NCBI GenBank assembly: GCA_021397835.1
Contig: JAJFZO010000345.1
Span: 434,001-498,000 of the forward strand
From: Moringa oleifera
Lineage: Eukaryota; Streptophyta; Magnoliopsida; Brassicales; Moringaceae
Length of the DNA stretch: 64,000 bases
Direction of reading: 5' to 3'
The translations under genes and the position numbers were made by a program. Positions 25,301 through 37,802 of this stretch are shown here, one piece after another (positions within the stretch are counted from its first letter, which is position 1; every line of letters begins with the position of its first letter). The notes under the pieces are model-generated. The model ran no database searches, was not told the DNA's origin, and saw only the letters and a program-made list of their open reading frames with translations.

Positions 25301-28300
25301 TCAACAATTTCAGGAGAAGCATGAGGTATCCCAATAACTTCTAAGCAGGTTCCAGGGCAAGCCGAAAATAAGATGAGCCCCCAATGTGCAGAGACTTCTT
25401 CACTCCGTTTTACTCACTCTACAATTAATGATGACATGAGGTGGAACAAACAGAATATGAAAGAATAATCAGGGGAAGAGAAAGAAAGAGAGCTAGACTC
25501 AGGAAAGATTTGCAGGGAAAATAGTTGAGGAAGAGAAAAACAAAAAGGATGGGGAAAAGGGAGCAGAAGAGGATTGAGGAGAAAGACATACTCCAACTTT
25601 TAAAAATAAATTCCAATTTCCTGTTTCCTTCCAAAGCCTGCATATACAACACCTAGCACATTCACAAAAATAAACAGAATCCCTAATTTCCCAGCACTAA
25701 AACCCCTAGAACAGTCCTACTGGATTATCAAGATTACCATTGTAAAGAATCAATAATTACCCAAAAATAAAGCTATATACCCAAAAAGAAGAAAGTTTGC
25801 TTTTAAGGTGTAACCTGTTATGATATTGTTTGGATTCAAAATAGCTTTGCACGCAGCTTAAAATTAGTTGCCCATCAGGATATGAATGTGAACATCTAAA
25901 ATGACACTTTTAAGGATCTAAATATTATCCCGCCCTCAAGAGAACCCAGAATAGTGACCATCTTTTTCTTGATCAGAACCCAAAATAGTGATTATCACCC
26001 AAGCTTCTCTACTGATTAGAATCATGTTCATTCAACTGCTTCAGCAAAGTTCAATAGAAGTTCCATCCCACAATATATTGCCATATTTCACAATATTAAA
26101 CCTAGCAGTCACCAATAAGGACCTTTTATGTCAATCATATAAGGAACTATAAATTCATGTTAGTATTGAGATCAGAACAGTATTCTTAGCGCTGATACAT
26201 GTATGACAGTCAGAAAACATCAACAACATGAGAAAATATATTTGAATGGTCTTCAAAAATGAATTGGACTCAAAATAAAACTGGCCAGTGGTATTTTTGA
26301 AAAGGTTCATACTATATATACACACTCACACACCTGCGCACGCACGCGCACACACGTGCATGCACAGACACACAGACACGTGCACACACATGCGTGCTTG
26401 TGCAAACACACACTCCCGCACACATGCATGTATAAGTAGAGGTATAAAATATGTACATATGCATATACAACATATGTATTCATGTACTTCCAAAATAATT
26501 TATTTAAAATATTCTAGAGTTTGATTAGGGGATGAAGATTGTAAATTTGATAATTACATGAGGTGGGATTTGACAATTTAAGTGTATGTGGTTCACATGA
26601 AATATAGTTTGTAGGAAGACTGATTAGTAGAAATTACATAGAAAATGGTCTCAAGTTTCACACTAAACAATGTAACTACAAAGATATCTCTTTTATACAA
26701 AAATTAAAAGAAAAGGCAAATATAAGAAGTTCTCACCTTAAGCTTTTTATTGTTCTTAGTTTCAGTGTACATTTGAATCTCGATTGCATATACCTCCAAA
26801 AGTTGGCTTCCTTTCTTTTGATCATCAGTACCATCTTCTCTTTGACAAGATTTATGGAGTTCCTTCAAAATCTGGTTGAGTATATGTGTTATGATCATAA
26901 CTATCATTCAAATTAGAAAAATAAGATACAAAAAGGTATCAGCAAATGATACCTTACTCATTCGCCCATATTCACCCATATCAAACCAAATCTTGCAGAG
27001 CTTAAGATTTGTCTTGAACCAGAGTCTCTGCACAAGAAAGCATTACATCACATCACCATACTAAAGAAGGTACGATTACATCCACGAGACAATATTATTA
27101 CCTCATTCTTTGCCTCTTCAAGGGCCTTAAGAGTTGTCTGATAAAACTCTTGCAGTAGACCAAAGTTCTGACTAGCTGAGCCAGACACAAAATCCATAAT
27201 ATTGTTAATACACTTTTCACTGTAATTACGAGTTACTGCTGATTTTATGTATGTTAGCATTTCCCTGTATGCATCCATCATCTCTTTGTATCTTCCCAAG
27301 CGATAATAGAGCTTGACAGTTTGTTTTAGAGCTTTGAAACCCCTGATAACAAGGTGAGCACAAAATCATTAAACTCTAAGATAGAATAGCCTAAAACCAT
27401 GTAAATCTATGTTCCATACAGAATAAAACATCCTCCTCTATTTTGCAGAACTATGAAAAATATAACAAACTCACCATTCAGCCTTCTCAGGTTCCATGGC
27501 AACCACTTCAGAAAAGCCCGCAAGTGCTCCTTCTGGATCAGTTTCCACCAAACCTTCAATGGGTAAGACAATATTAGTGGCTTACATGAATAACAAAGTT
27601 AAGAGGGAATAATAGTAACTGTCTCTATGTAAGGGGAAATCTGTGTGCATAAAGAGAGAGGGCAAGCAGAGGAAGGACAAAGATCTAGACAATGAAAAAT
27701 AAAGAAAAAAAGATCTTAAACAGTCCCAGACAGGAGGGCCAGAAAAGTAAATGTGGAGAAAAGATTGACAATGTGGAAACTATTAGATACACTACTCTAC
27801 ATATATTTTGGCCTAACACTACAAGCATCAAACTGTAACCACTTAAAAATATGTGGTTCAGGACAAAAAGTAAGCACCAAAATACTACATTACTACACAA
27901 CCATAAAAAATAACTCTACATCACAGAATTTCTAGAATATAAACTTACAAGGTAAGAAACTCCTCCAATGAAGACCTTTAAATGTTCAGGGAGAAAATCT
28001 AGAGAACCCACTAATCTAATTATCTCATTTTGACAATAATCTTTTCTACCAATAATTTCTGAAAAATATAGTCAACAAGATCCTCATCCTTCTTCAGATG
28101 TACCACCCTAATGGCCAACCCGTTTCCACATGGTCACCCTTTTAGTCCTTAAAACATCTATATCAAAAGAAGAATGTATCATCCTTTTATTTCTACCCAA
28201 GGAAATCTAAAGAAGTAAATAAGAGAAAGAGAAAATATTAATAGTGCATTTCATTGCTGGAACTGACAAAAGTACCACAACCATTGATGATATTTCTGAG

Positions 28301-29396
28301 CATCAAGCCATGGGGTGGCAAAATCAGCTTGCTACAAAATCAAAGTATCAAAACGAAAACTGTTATGAAGCCATTGGTTATCAAAAAATGCATGTACCTA
28401 GTACACGTAATTCAAAAAATTTACAATACTTTCTCTTCAGTTTAGCCACAGAAACTTTAGGAAAGAACCATACTAATGATTAGGTATAACATCCTGCCTC
28501 TTCCATGATACAACATGGCCATTTCCCAACCGTTGATACTTCCATCACTTCAACTTAGCAACATGCATCACAAATGATGCGTACATCACAACCTCTATAT
28601 ATGCATGGTAAAGAAACTTATTGAGATACATGTTCACCAATTGATCACTAGAACCAAAGGGTTATAGAAACAAAGTAGCAATCAAAGACCAGGCCTCTCA
28701 AACTCCTTTGTGCTATTAGAAATTGATCAAAAAAAGAGAAAGAAAACAAAAGCGCAGTGTCATCGTCTGCTCTGATCCCCCTAGAACAACATAACCCCTT
28801 TTTATCTATTCCCTTGAATATAGGAGTTACTCCACAGTTTCCCAGCTAAACAGCTGATATTACAATCTCAAATCCTTGAGCTCAACACAGCATCTCAAAC
28901 ACAATGCAGCAAGGTCTCCTCATTTGCAATGTCAATTATGCATTGAATTATACATTTTGCATATCTTCATGCTCATATGTAAGTAAAGGAACAACACAGC
29001 ACAAAGTTCACATAGACAACAAAGATAAACCTCAAACAACCTATGATCCTCACCAGATGAGAAATCTACAGGACGTCAATTAAATACCTTTTGAGTTGTA
29101 ATATTGATTTTCAATGTCAACATCCTGCTCCTCAGGCTCCTCATCGGAGTACTCAAACCCATAGTCCTCCATATCCGCATCTATACATGTGCCAACAAAT
29201 CAGAAATTAAAACAGAATTAAACAAGAAATACAGAAAACAAAATTCAACCAAGTACTGCCTATTGCTCTAAGAATTCCAATTATCAACACCCCAAGTATC
29301 AATGGTAAATTGAACACTCAGATGCAAAGCTTTTCACATAGAAAAGCAAATATCTTAGATGGGTCGTCAGTGAGAAAGAGACGCACCTGAACCCAT
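22323..29396 (-). CDS. CSN2: COP9 signalosome subunit 2 (CSN2), complete
   Basis: CSN2 is a core subunit of the COP9 signalosome, the nuclear complex that removes NEDD8/RUB from cullin-RING ubiquitin ligases; from family knowledge it contacts the cullin-RBX1 module. Coding exons in transcript order are 29387-29396, 29088-29180, 27475-27553, 27102-27342, 26953-27027, 26737-26871, 24789-24976, 23228-23296, 23041-23131, 22782-22916, 22503-22615 and 22323-22413. They join in frame to 1320 bases (439 aa plus stop), the usual plant length. The first coding exon has only ten bases (ATGGGTTCAG); the phase-1 join gives an acidic N-terminus starting '[20 protein letters not shown]'. Other recognised stretches are '[20 protein letters not shown]' and '[15 protein letters not shown]'. 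The C-terminal PCI region includes '[13 protein letters not shown]' and '[20 protein letters not shown]', and the protein ends in 'NRVC'. No frame damage was seen. The paralogue 26S proteasome RPN6 differs across these stretches. Confidence 0.97.
23641..23662. repeat. (GA)11 microsatellite in CSN2 intron 7
   Basis: Eleven GA units lie in the intron between the 188-base and 69-base coding exons. Confidence 0.95.
26320..26433. repeat. Imperfect CA/CG alternating purine-pyrimidine tract in CSN2 intron 6
   Basis: About 110 bases are dominated by CA, TG and CG dinucleotides (for example GCGCACGCACGCGCACACACGTGC-like stretches). Alternating purine-pyrimidine DNA of this kind can adopt Z-form. An open frame across it is a repeat artefact. 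Confidence 0.85.
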
Positions 29397-30345
29397 GGTG
29401 ATTGCTGTAGCAAATATAGGAAGTGAAGCTGAAAGGCCGTGTAGGTCTGCCCTACTGGAAAGTGAAGCCCACACCAGTTACAATCCTTATTAAAGCACTG
29501 CAGAAAGCAGCAAATCACGAACACTCCATGAAACTCAGGTCATCTTAAGATTAAGGTGACAAGTAGGCCTTTTGTTTTTTTCCTTTTCTGTTCACTTTCT
29601 CTTTTTGTATTACATTACATTTTGCCAACTAGGGTTTATTTTCTTCCATAAACATGATAAAAGAGAACAACAAGGATCAAATTTGATACATTTCACATGA
29701 TTAGTTATTTTATATATCTTTTACATATAATAAACTATATGAATTAAATTCAATTAAGAAAAAGAAATAAAGTTCAAATAAAGTTTATAATAACAATGAT
29801 TAAAAAGAAGTGGATATGAAGTAGGCACTTGAATTATGATTATGTAAGATTAATTGCATATCAAAGGGATCCCATACCTACAGCAGCCACCCAATTTCTG
29901 TGCTACTCTTATACATAATATATAAAGAGAAAAGAAAGAAATTTAACACTCACCCAAAGAAAAAAACCCTTGAAAATGCCAGTAACCAATGTTCAATCAA
30001 TGATTACAAGAGAGGAAGAGTTTATAGTCTGACGAACTTAGGTGCAACACAAGCAAAGATAAGAGAATATCACGAAATTCACAACTAAAAGCCAGACAAA
30101 TCACAATTGCTGAAATCCAAAAGGAGATGCAGCAAATCCCAAACTCCGCGAAGATACGCTAAAAGTGCGAAAACAAAAAGGGAGAAACGAAGAAATACCC
30201 AAACAAATAAAAAATCCAACTGACGAGAAATGCTGTTCATATCAAAAGATCATAACCGGCAAAGAACAGTTCAATTCACGGAAGCTAGAGAAGACAAGAA
30301 GAATTAGCTTCCACGAGTAGGGAAAAAAAAAACGAAGAGAGATAC

Positions 30346-30455
30346 CTCTGAGGCCGTCTATCTGTCAATCAGTCAAAAGAGTCATACGCTCCAGTCTACT
30401 TTCTTTCCCCCCGCTCCCAATCTTTCGTTCTATACCTCTCTATAATCTATATATT
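30346..30455 (-). other. Probable CSN2 5' UTR exon
   Basis: In the minus orientation a strong donor (CAGAG followed by GTATCTCTC) ends at 30346. The leader would then be joined by an acceptor shortly upstream of the ATG at 29396, either TTTCTGCAG (about 29500) or TTTGCTACAG (about 29404). The upstream edge is estimated from the TATA box position. Confidence 0.5.
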
Positions 30456-30483
30456 ATTATTCTCTCTCCACTGGTTAGTGGCA

Positions 30484-30496
30484 ATATATATATAGC
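30484..30496 (-). promoter_or_regulatory. TATA box of CSN2
   Basis: On the minus strand GGCTATATATATATTGCC lies roughly 30 bases upstream of a plausible start site near 30455, just before the GC-richer leader. Spacing to the predicted leader exon fits a plant core promoter. Confidence 0.5.
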
Positions 30497-30689
30497 CAGC
30501 AGGAGTGAAGGGAGAAAGAGGGGAGCCGGAGAAGGGCCAGTGCTAAAGTGCACAGGGAGCTAAAGGGGTGACAAAGAAACTGGAGGCTGTCTTGGTAGCC
30601 ATCAAATGGAAGCAAGCCACCAAGGAGAAGCGTGGACATATGGTACACTCCCGTTGTGGTAACAATTAACAAAGAGAAATTTCAGTAAA

Positions 30690-32250
30690 TCACATTATAG
30701 GTTTGATTTTTCCTTTTTAAAATGTTAGCTTAAAATTTGTGTCATTCATAAAAATAATTTATTATTGTATTTAAAATTGAATTTTATCTTTTATTATATA
30801 TATATATTTGTTATAACCCTTTAAAATAATTTTGATATTTTTATCATAATGTACAGTAATTATATCAGTATAGTAGTTTATAAGTATTATTTTTAAAAAG
30901 TTTCCATAATAAATAAAGTTATATTTGAAAAATTATTGTATTAAATTATATTTTTTATCATTAAAATACATCTATATTCATATTTTGTCTAAGATTTAAG
31001 AGTTTATTGTATCAAATTTTGAATATATATATATATATATATATATAGGTTTAGTAGTTCAAGATTGAATTAATAATTAAAATTACAAAAAAATATATAA
31101 AAAATATTTAATTTTACTTTTTTCATATTTTTATGTGTATTTAAATTAAATTTTAATTAAAAATTTTATAAATTAAAAAATTAAATTAAAAATCTTATTT
31201 TGATTTAAAATTTTATATGAATATAAAGAGATGATGAGGTTACAATCATCAAAATTTTGAAAATTTGTAAATATTAAAAACATATTTTTTTTTAATTTAA
31301 TATTATTAAAAATTTAAAAATTTATAAATAATAACTCGTGAATCAAAAATTATTTAAATTTAATAGATAGAATAGAAATGTAATGCAAAATTTGTATTAT
31401 AAAAAAAATCATAAAATTTTAAAAGAAAATTTTGAAAAAATTTATGAAAATATGACACTTCAACAGAAAATTCAAAGAAAAATTGATCCTTAAATAAAAA
31501 AATATGAGAATAAATTTTTTTTTAAAAAAAAATAACCATTGAAAATTTTTTAAAAGAATTTCAACGAGCATTCCGTAAGAATATTAAAATAATATCATAT
31601 TATATATTTAATATATTTAATTTTTATAATATAAATTTCTGCACTTGTATGATATTTCATAACGTTTTTATGGTAAAAAACATACAAAGAAATCAATAAA
31701 TATATAAAAATAAAAAATATTATAAATTATAAATTTGCATGATTTTATGGTAATTTCATATTATTTTCACGGATATAATTCAGTGAGAATCATGTGTAAA
31801 TTCTCATAAATTGATTTTTATGAAAACAATTAAAATATTTTTATGAAATATATTTTAAGAGAATTATGAAAAGATTTTTACAGATATTATTTTGTAAGAA
31901 TTAATGAATGCAAATTCACATGGTTATAATTTTATAAGAATTTCTTATTATTTTAATAACCGTAAATTATGTTATTTTATTTAAAATTTTTATTTTATTT
32001 TTCATGAATATTAAATAAATTATAAACATATTGTTAGAATTTTGTCAATATGTTATAATTGGAATTCTAAAATAATAATTAAAAAATAAAATATTTTTAT
32101 GTTAATTATTTTTAATATTAATAAATATGTATAAATAATAAATATGAAATTAATAAACTTTTTAATTTATTTATTACTATTTAATCAAATAATAATAACC
32201 TGTATTGAACAAAATTAACAAAACATTGTATTAAACAAACAAAATTAACA
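30690..32250. other. AT-rich intergenic DNA with degenerate GAATT/TAAGAAT repeats
   Basis: No gene is seen. From about 31380 to 31960 short motifs such as TGTAAGAATT, TATAAGAATT and TGAGAAT recur. They resemble the subterminal motifs in the CACTA end at 63857-64000, so this may be the eroded end of a related transposon. I found no terminal CACTA sequence here. Confidence 0.35.
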
Positions 32251-32319
32251 AAATCATGCATTAAACAAAACAATATAAAAGATGATATTTAACATCAAAA
32301 TATACAAAATATCCATAAG

Positions 32320-32900
32320 ATGTTCAATACAAAGAGATAATTTAAAATAATATAATCTCTTCTAAACTAATCATCATTACATGAGACCATCACCATGACC
32401 ATGCTCGTTAATAAAAATACTATGCTCAAGTGAAGAAGTACCTTACTAGGAACTCAATTGTTTGATTAGCTTATTCAATAACTATCTGCTTGAGGTCATT
32501 TCTTTTTTCTATGACTTCATTTCTTTTTTAAGTAAGTTCTCTCTTTGATCCCTTATTTTTCTCTCTTTCTACATCTCTACTCTTATATGTGTTTGTAGTT
32601 CTCTCATTTGTGTGCGGTCTTCGTTTATTTATCCTTACATCTCTTATAAACAAGAAAACATTTGTTTTAGTGAAATACTAGATGGCACATGTGAAGACGA
32701 TAGTTGAGGTGATAGCATATACTCTAAAGATTGTCCTCGAGGTAACGGTGGATGCATTGGAGGTGATAATGCATCAGTAAAAGAAAATAGCCCATGAGAT
32801 TGAGGTGATGGTACATGAGCTGGAGGCAATGGCATGTGGATTGAATGTTGGAACATGCTTGCATCTATGTGTCCATCGTGTATGACCATCTGCTCCTACC
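32320..32900 (-). pseudogene. Possible DNA-transposon coding remnant, minus strand
   Basis: A minus-strand frame starting near 32889 reads His/Pro/Ser-rich ('MVIHDGHIDASMFQHSIHMP'). It follows an acceptor-like TAG|GAGCAG and is the only protein-like stretch in this AT-rich block. Its composition resembles the low-complexity C-terminal part of En/Spm second-gene proteins, and it lies next to possible CACTA subterminal repeats. I recognise no diagnostic motif, so identity is inference. Confidence 0.25.
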
Positions 32901-33299
32901 TTTAAAACCTAATCGAAACTATCTAAAAGTTAACTACACATAGTTAACCTTTGGACGAGTTATACTTTAATCTATTATAGTTGACCCAAAGTGATAAAAG
33001 GTAAACTTGCAAGCCTACTTGAGTAAGCTAATTAATGAAAAATTTAAATTTGAAAAACTAACCAAAAGTTAACTATACTTATTTAACTTTCGAAGAGATT
33101 TTTATGATCATTTTGTTGGCATACATTAAAAACATATTACATTATAAAGTTTGAGTATGCATAAACAAAGCAATCATTTTCAATTGAAACATATTACACT
33201 ATAGAATTTTAATACACAAAGAAAAAACATAAATGCATTATATAACATACCACAATGTACTATAACATTAAGATATTTAACAAATGTAATTATATTTAA

Positions 33300-34380
33300 T
33301 TAAAATATACATATATATATATATAACAGATATATGTAATACAAAGTTTTTTATAATTAGTAGCTAAAAAAAAGATGTAATAAATATGTATATGTTTGTA
33401 AAATAATAGAAAATAGTAATCTGCCTTAAAATAACTAATGATTATTTATAGTAAATAATTTCTGACTAAAATGAAATAATTAAAGAACAGTTATAAAATT
33501 AATTAATATTTACATTAATTAGTCATTATTATTTTTTTAAACTAACTTATTTAAAATAATTTTTTATTTAATATATATTATTAAGTTTGTTTCACAATTG
33601 AATATATATATATATATATATGTAAAATAATTGTAAAACTGATAAAACTATAGAACATAAATAATAATTATGTAATTGTAACAATGCCTTAATAAAATCA
33701 AAAATTTACATTAAATTGTCATTATTATTTTCATAAAAGATTGTATACTAAAATATATCATAATAAATTTATATAACTAATACAATAATATTAAAATCAA
33801 GTAATTTTGTCATTAACATATTATTATCTTTTTTTGTCAAAATTTGCTATATATGAATAAATAAATATTTTAAATTACAAAAATTAAATAATTATTATTG
33901 TATTGTAAACCACACCATACTTAAATTTAATAATTAATATGATATTAATAAAATTATTTAATATTTACAATAATTAATTAATATTAATTTTAATAAAAAT
34001 TGAATTATTTTTTTAACATTTTTTTACTTAATATATACTACTACATTTCTTTAACAATTGACTGTATGCACATACATATATATATATATATGTGTGTGTT
34101 TATAGATGTATATATGAATATAAAATAATTTAAAAATAATAATATTGTAGAAAGTACATAATAATTATATAATTGTAAACAATACCTTAATAAAATCAAA
34201 TATTTACATTAACTAGCCATTATTATGTTCATAAAAGATTGTATACTAAAATATACCATAATAAATTTATATAACTAATATAATAAAATTAAAATCAAGT
34301 AATTTTGTAATCAACATATATTATTACCTTTTTTTTTTTAAAAAAATTACTATATATGTGTATAAAATAATAAATAAATA
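33300..34380. repeat. Left part of a ~0.5-kb AT-rich tandem array
   Basis: The landmark 'TTCATAAAAGATTGTATACT' occurs at about 33731 and 34230, 499 bases apart. Other landmarks ('TTACTTAATATATACTACTA', 'AATTTTGTCATTAACATATT') repeat with similar spacing. The units contain TA and TG microsatellites of varying length. The array stops at about 34380, at the edge of an unrelated insert. Confidence 0.8.
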
Positions 34381-34384
34381 ATAT

Positions 34385-34850
34385 CTACCAAAATAAACTC
34401 ATAAAATTGTTGAGTTTTGTGAGGGTTATCTATAGTATAATGAAAACTAGGAAAAAAAGTTATTTTGACAAAATGTGGAATAGAAATGTTTTCACTTTCT
34501 ATCTCCACAAGAACATTTGTGTAATTTATGAGTAGGAGGATGTTCTTAAGCATCTTGATTTTTTGGTTTTCGACTAAAAGATCTGAATGAAATGGGTCTT
34601 GGAGAGTAAGGAATCATGGGTCTATTGGATTATATTAATACTTTTGCACAAGTAGAATCTAAAGGAGTAAAATAATAGGAATGTTGTGGGGCTTTTTCTT
34701 TCTTCTGACTAGATTGACCTATTTCTGGATTTCTTAAAGTATAAGACTCAGGGGTATGGGGAGAAGATGTCTGGCCTAGTAGTTTTTTAGGAGGACTCAT
34801 TTTTCCTTCTCCGTCCTTTCCTGTAAGAATTCTCATGTTAAAAAATTAGG
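34385..34850 (-). pseudogene. Minus-strand coding-like segment beside the caulimovirid-like region
   Basis: Two short minus-strand frames (34630-34836 and 34350-34553) read protein-like but lack clear domain motifs. They point away from the plus-strand movement-protein-like frame starting just to the right. They may come from the same inserted element in inverted order. I cannot name a product. Confidence 0.3.
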
Positions 34851-34859
34851 GATAGAATT

Positions 34860-35980
34860 TATATGAAAGATTTAGTTAATAGTGTAGAAATCAATATAGC
34901 AAAAGTAGAACAAGACTTACAAAAATGGTCAAAACCCAAATAAGATATTAAGTTTATTTTCAGATAGGATCATTTGAATTAAAACAAGATTATTCAATAA
35001 AAACGATAGAAAAGACAATATCAATCAATAATGAAAACCAAATGGTTCAGTTATTCAACAAAAACACTTAAGGACAACACATACCTACATATAGGTACTT
35101 ACATATAGGACTAGTATAAGTTGCATAAAACCATTACATAGACTAGAACTAGATATTCCCATACTATTATGCTTAAGAAATGCAAGACATCTAAGATTTT
35201 CAAATTCATTATTAGCAACAATACAATCAAATTTAGCAAATGGTCCAATGTACTTCAATTGTTATCTTAATTTTTCTGTAGACCTACAAAACCCACACAT
35301 ATTAGATGTACTGACATTTAATGTTCAAATCAAAAATTTAGAATTTAAAGACAAAATGAGAAGTATCATTATAGTTTACAAGATATATTATAAGGTTATG
35401 TCAATAACCTTTAATCCAAAAGCAAAGAAGGTCTTTAAACCAGGAGAAACCTTTTTACTAGAAGCCAATAATCAACATGCTAATACTATGATATCAAAAT
35501 TAATCAAATGGTCAAAATTGACATTTCCAAATGATTGAAAATTAACTAGTATCAACCCTCTTAGAGAACTCAAGACGATACAAGTATCTAGAATAGAAGA
35601 ATAATCTGATGATAATGTTATGCTAAAATTTGCATCAATGAGAGAACCAAGAATTAGAATTGATAAAATTCTTCCTACAAGATCATCTGTATCCAGTAAC
35701 ATGACAGAAAGTATGATCATAGACTTAGATCCATTAGATAGAGAAAGATCTACAATCCAATTAGTAAAAACTAGAGTAGATTGGGATCCCATAATTTCAA
35801 GAATTTATCCAGATAATTCATCCCCTTCTTACTTAGAGATGAAGGATTATGAGTTCCAATTCAATATGATTATGACGGAGTTTAGCAAAAGTAAGGAACT
35901 CTTAAGAACTGATTTCATGTCCAAAAAAAAAAAAAAGAATTGGTTTATGAAAACATATTTAAAAGAACAAAGGTAAATGA
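34860..35980 (+). pseudogene. Endogenous caulimovirid-like fragment (movement-protein region)
   Basis: From about 35080 to 35540 the plus strand encodes a stretch resembling the 30K-superfamily movement protein of plant pararetroviruses (Caulimoviridae), closest in my judgement to endogenous petu-/florendovirus-like copies. The clearest parts are the block around 35240-35330, with 'LQNPHILDVLTFNVQ', and the following 'VYKIYYKVM'. The frame is broken by stops and frame changes upstream of 35240 and by a stop at ~35538. A second frame (35620-35976), rich in Arg, Ser and Asp with 'LKFASMREPRIRIDK', may be the downstream linker of the polyprotein. No coat, protease or polymerase region was recognised, so it is a short defective relic integrated in the host genome. 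Confidence 0.55.
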
Positions 35981-36084
35981 TTAGAGAAACATATTACAAG
36001 GAAATGGAAACAATGAGAGAAAATATAAGATTATTTGTGTGGCTTGAAAAATACACGCAAAGAAGTAAGATATTTGTAATATAA

Positions 36085-36915
36085 GTACTAATACAATAAT
36101 ATTAAATCAAGTAATTTTGTCATTAACATATTATATCTTTTTTTGTGTGTCAAAATTTACTATATATGAATAAATAAATATGTTAAATTACAAAAATTAA
36201 ATAATTATTATTGTATTGTAAACAACACCATACTTAAATTAAATAATTAATATGATATTAATAAAATTATTTAATATTTGCAATAATTAATCATTATTAA
36301 TTTTAATAAAAATTGACTCACTTTTTTTAAAATTTTTTACTTAATATATACTACTACATTTCTTTAACAATTGACTGTATGTACATATATATATATATAT
36401 ATATATATACATCTATAAACACACACACACATATATATATATATATATGTGTGTGTGTGTTTATAGATGTATATATGAATATAAAATACTTTAAAAATAA
36501 TAATATTGTAGAAAGTACATAATAATTATATAATTGTAAACAATACCTTAATAAAATCAAATATTTACATTAACTAGCCATTGTTATGTTCATAAAAGAT
36601 TGTATACTAAAATATACCATAATAAATTTATATAACTAACACAATAAAATTAAAATCAATTAATTTTGTAATTAATTTATATTGTTACCTTTTTTTTTTA
36701 TGAAATTTACTATATATGTGTGTAAAATAATAAAGAAATAAGTCCAATTACAAAAACTAAGTAATTTTTATATTATAAACAATACCCTACTTAAATTAAA
36801 TAATTAATAAAAATATTTAATATTTACAATTAACCATTACTAATTTTAATAAAAACTGGCTTACTTGTTTTTAATTTTTTACTTAATATATATTACAATG
36901 TATCTTTGGCAATTG

Positions 36916-36954
<39 letters not shown>

Positions 36955-37160
36955 GTGTGTGTATGTAAATGTGTATATGTATATAAAATAGTTTAAAAAC
37001 ATAGTATTACAGAAAGTAAATAATAATTATATAATTGTAAACAATGTCTTAATAAAATCAAATATTTACATTAAGTAGTCATTGTCTTTTTCATAAAGAA
37101 TTGTATACTAATATATACCGTAGTAAATTTACTTAAAAATTGATTTATTTTATAGTAAAA
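36085..37160. repeat. Right part of the ~0.5-kb AT-rich tandem array
   Basis: Immediately after the caulimovirid-like insert, the sequence from 36085 to about 36720 repeats 33778-34380 with few differences. A more diverged unit follows to ~37150. The landmark 'AAGATTGTATACTAAAATAT' recurs here with the same ~499-base spacing as on the left side (36567 to 37066 by the adjacent landmark). Confidence 0.8.
36403..36476. repeat. 74-bp perfect palindrome
   Basis: The left arm TATACATCTATAAAC plus a CA run plus a TA run is mirrored exactly by TA, TG and GTTTATAGATGTATA. Perfect pairing extends from 36403 to 36476 around a TA-rich centre at ~36439. The sister unit at 34070-34110 has only the right arm, so the palindrome formed in this copy. 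Confidence 0.9.
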
Positions 37161-37802
37161 AAGTACCTTAATAATCTTATATAATTAGATAATATATATT
37201 GTTATCCTTGTTTTAAAATTTACTACGTATATACAAGATAATAAAAAATAATAAAATTACAAAAAATAAATATTAACTATTTCAATATAATTAATGTCCT
37301 ATTCAAAATTATTAATAAAATAATATGTAAAATAAATAAGTAAACAAAATAATTTTCATAATTATCAACTATTTTTATTATTTATTATCAAAGCTACATA
37401 ATATGTAAATATATGTATACTCACATATAATAATTAATAAAAAAATCAGCTTACAATAAATGATTACTTACTATTTTGTTTCAAAAAGTGCCCAATGCAA
37501 TTTACATAATTATGTTAATATAAGTAAAGTCAATTAACCTTAGCAATATTTAATTACTATGACTTCTATGACAAGAATTGCATAATATATACATACATAA
37601 ATATATGTTATTTAATAGTAATATATATATATATATATATATATAAAACAAAACTATTATTACTTTTATTACTAAATTAGTAATAGATATATATAACAAA
37701 AAATAGTTAACAATTGTACTACAATTTAATAAAAGTATATTTATATATAAAAAATAATTACAATGCTAAACTTGAACTTACATTTTTTCAATCTGATTTA
37801 AA
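37160..37802. other. AT-rich intergenic DNA
   Basis: Nothing but AT-rich sequence and a TA microsatellite (about 37620-37646) is seen here. Confidence 0.6.

Noticed and set aside
26288..26524. Plus-strand frame rich in His/Thr/Cys
   Set aside because: It is a translation of the CA/CG repeat in CSN2 intron 6.
33778..36720. Reading the two ~600-bp flanking units as LTRs of a retroelement
   Set aside because: They lack TG...CA ends, and further copies with the same spacing lie outside both, so they are tandem-array units.
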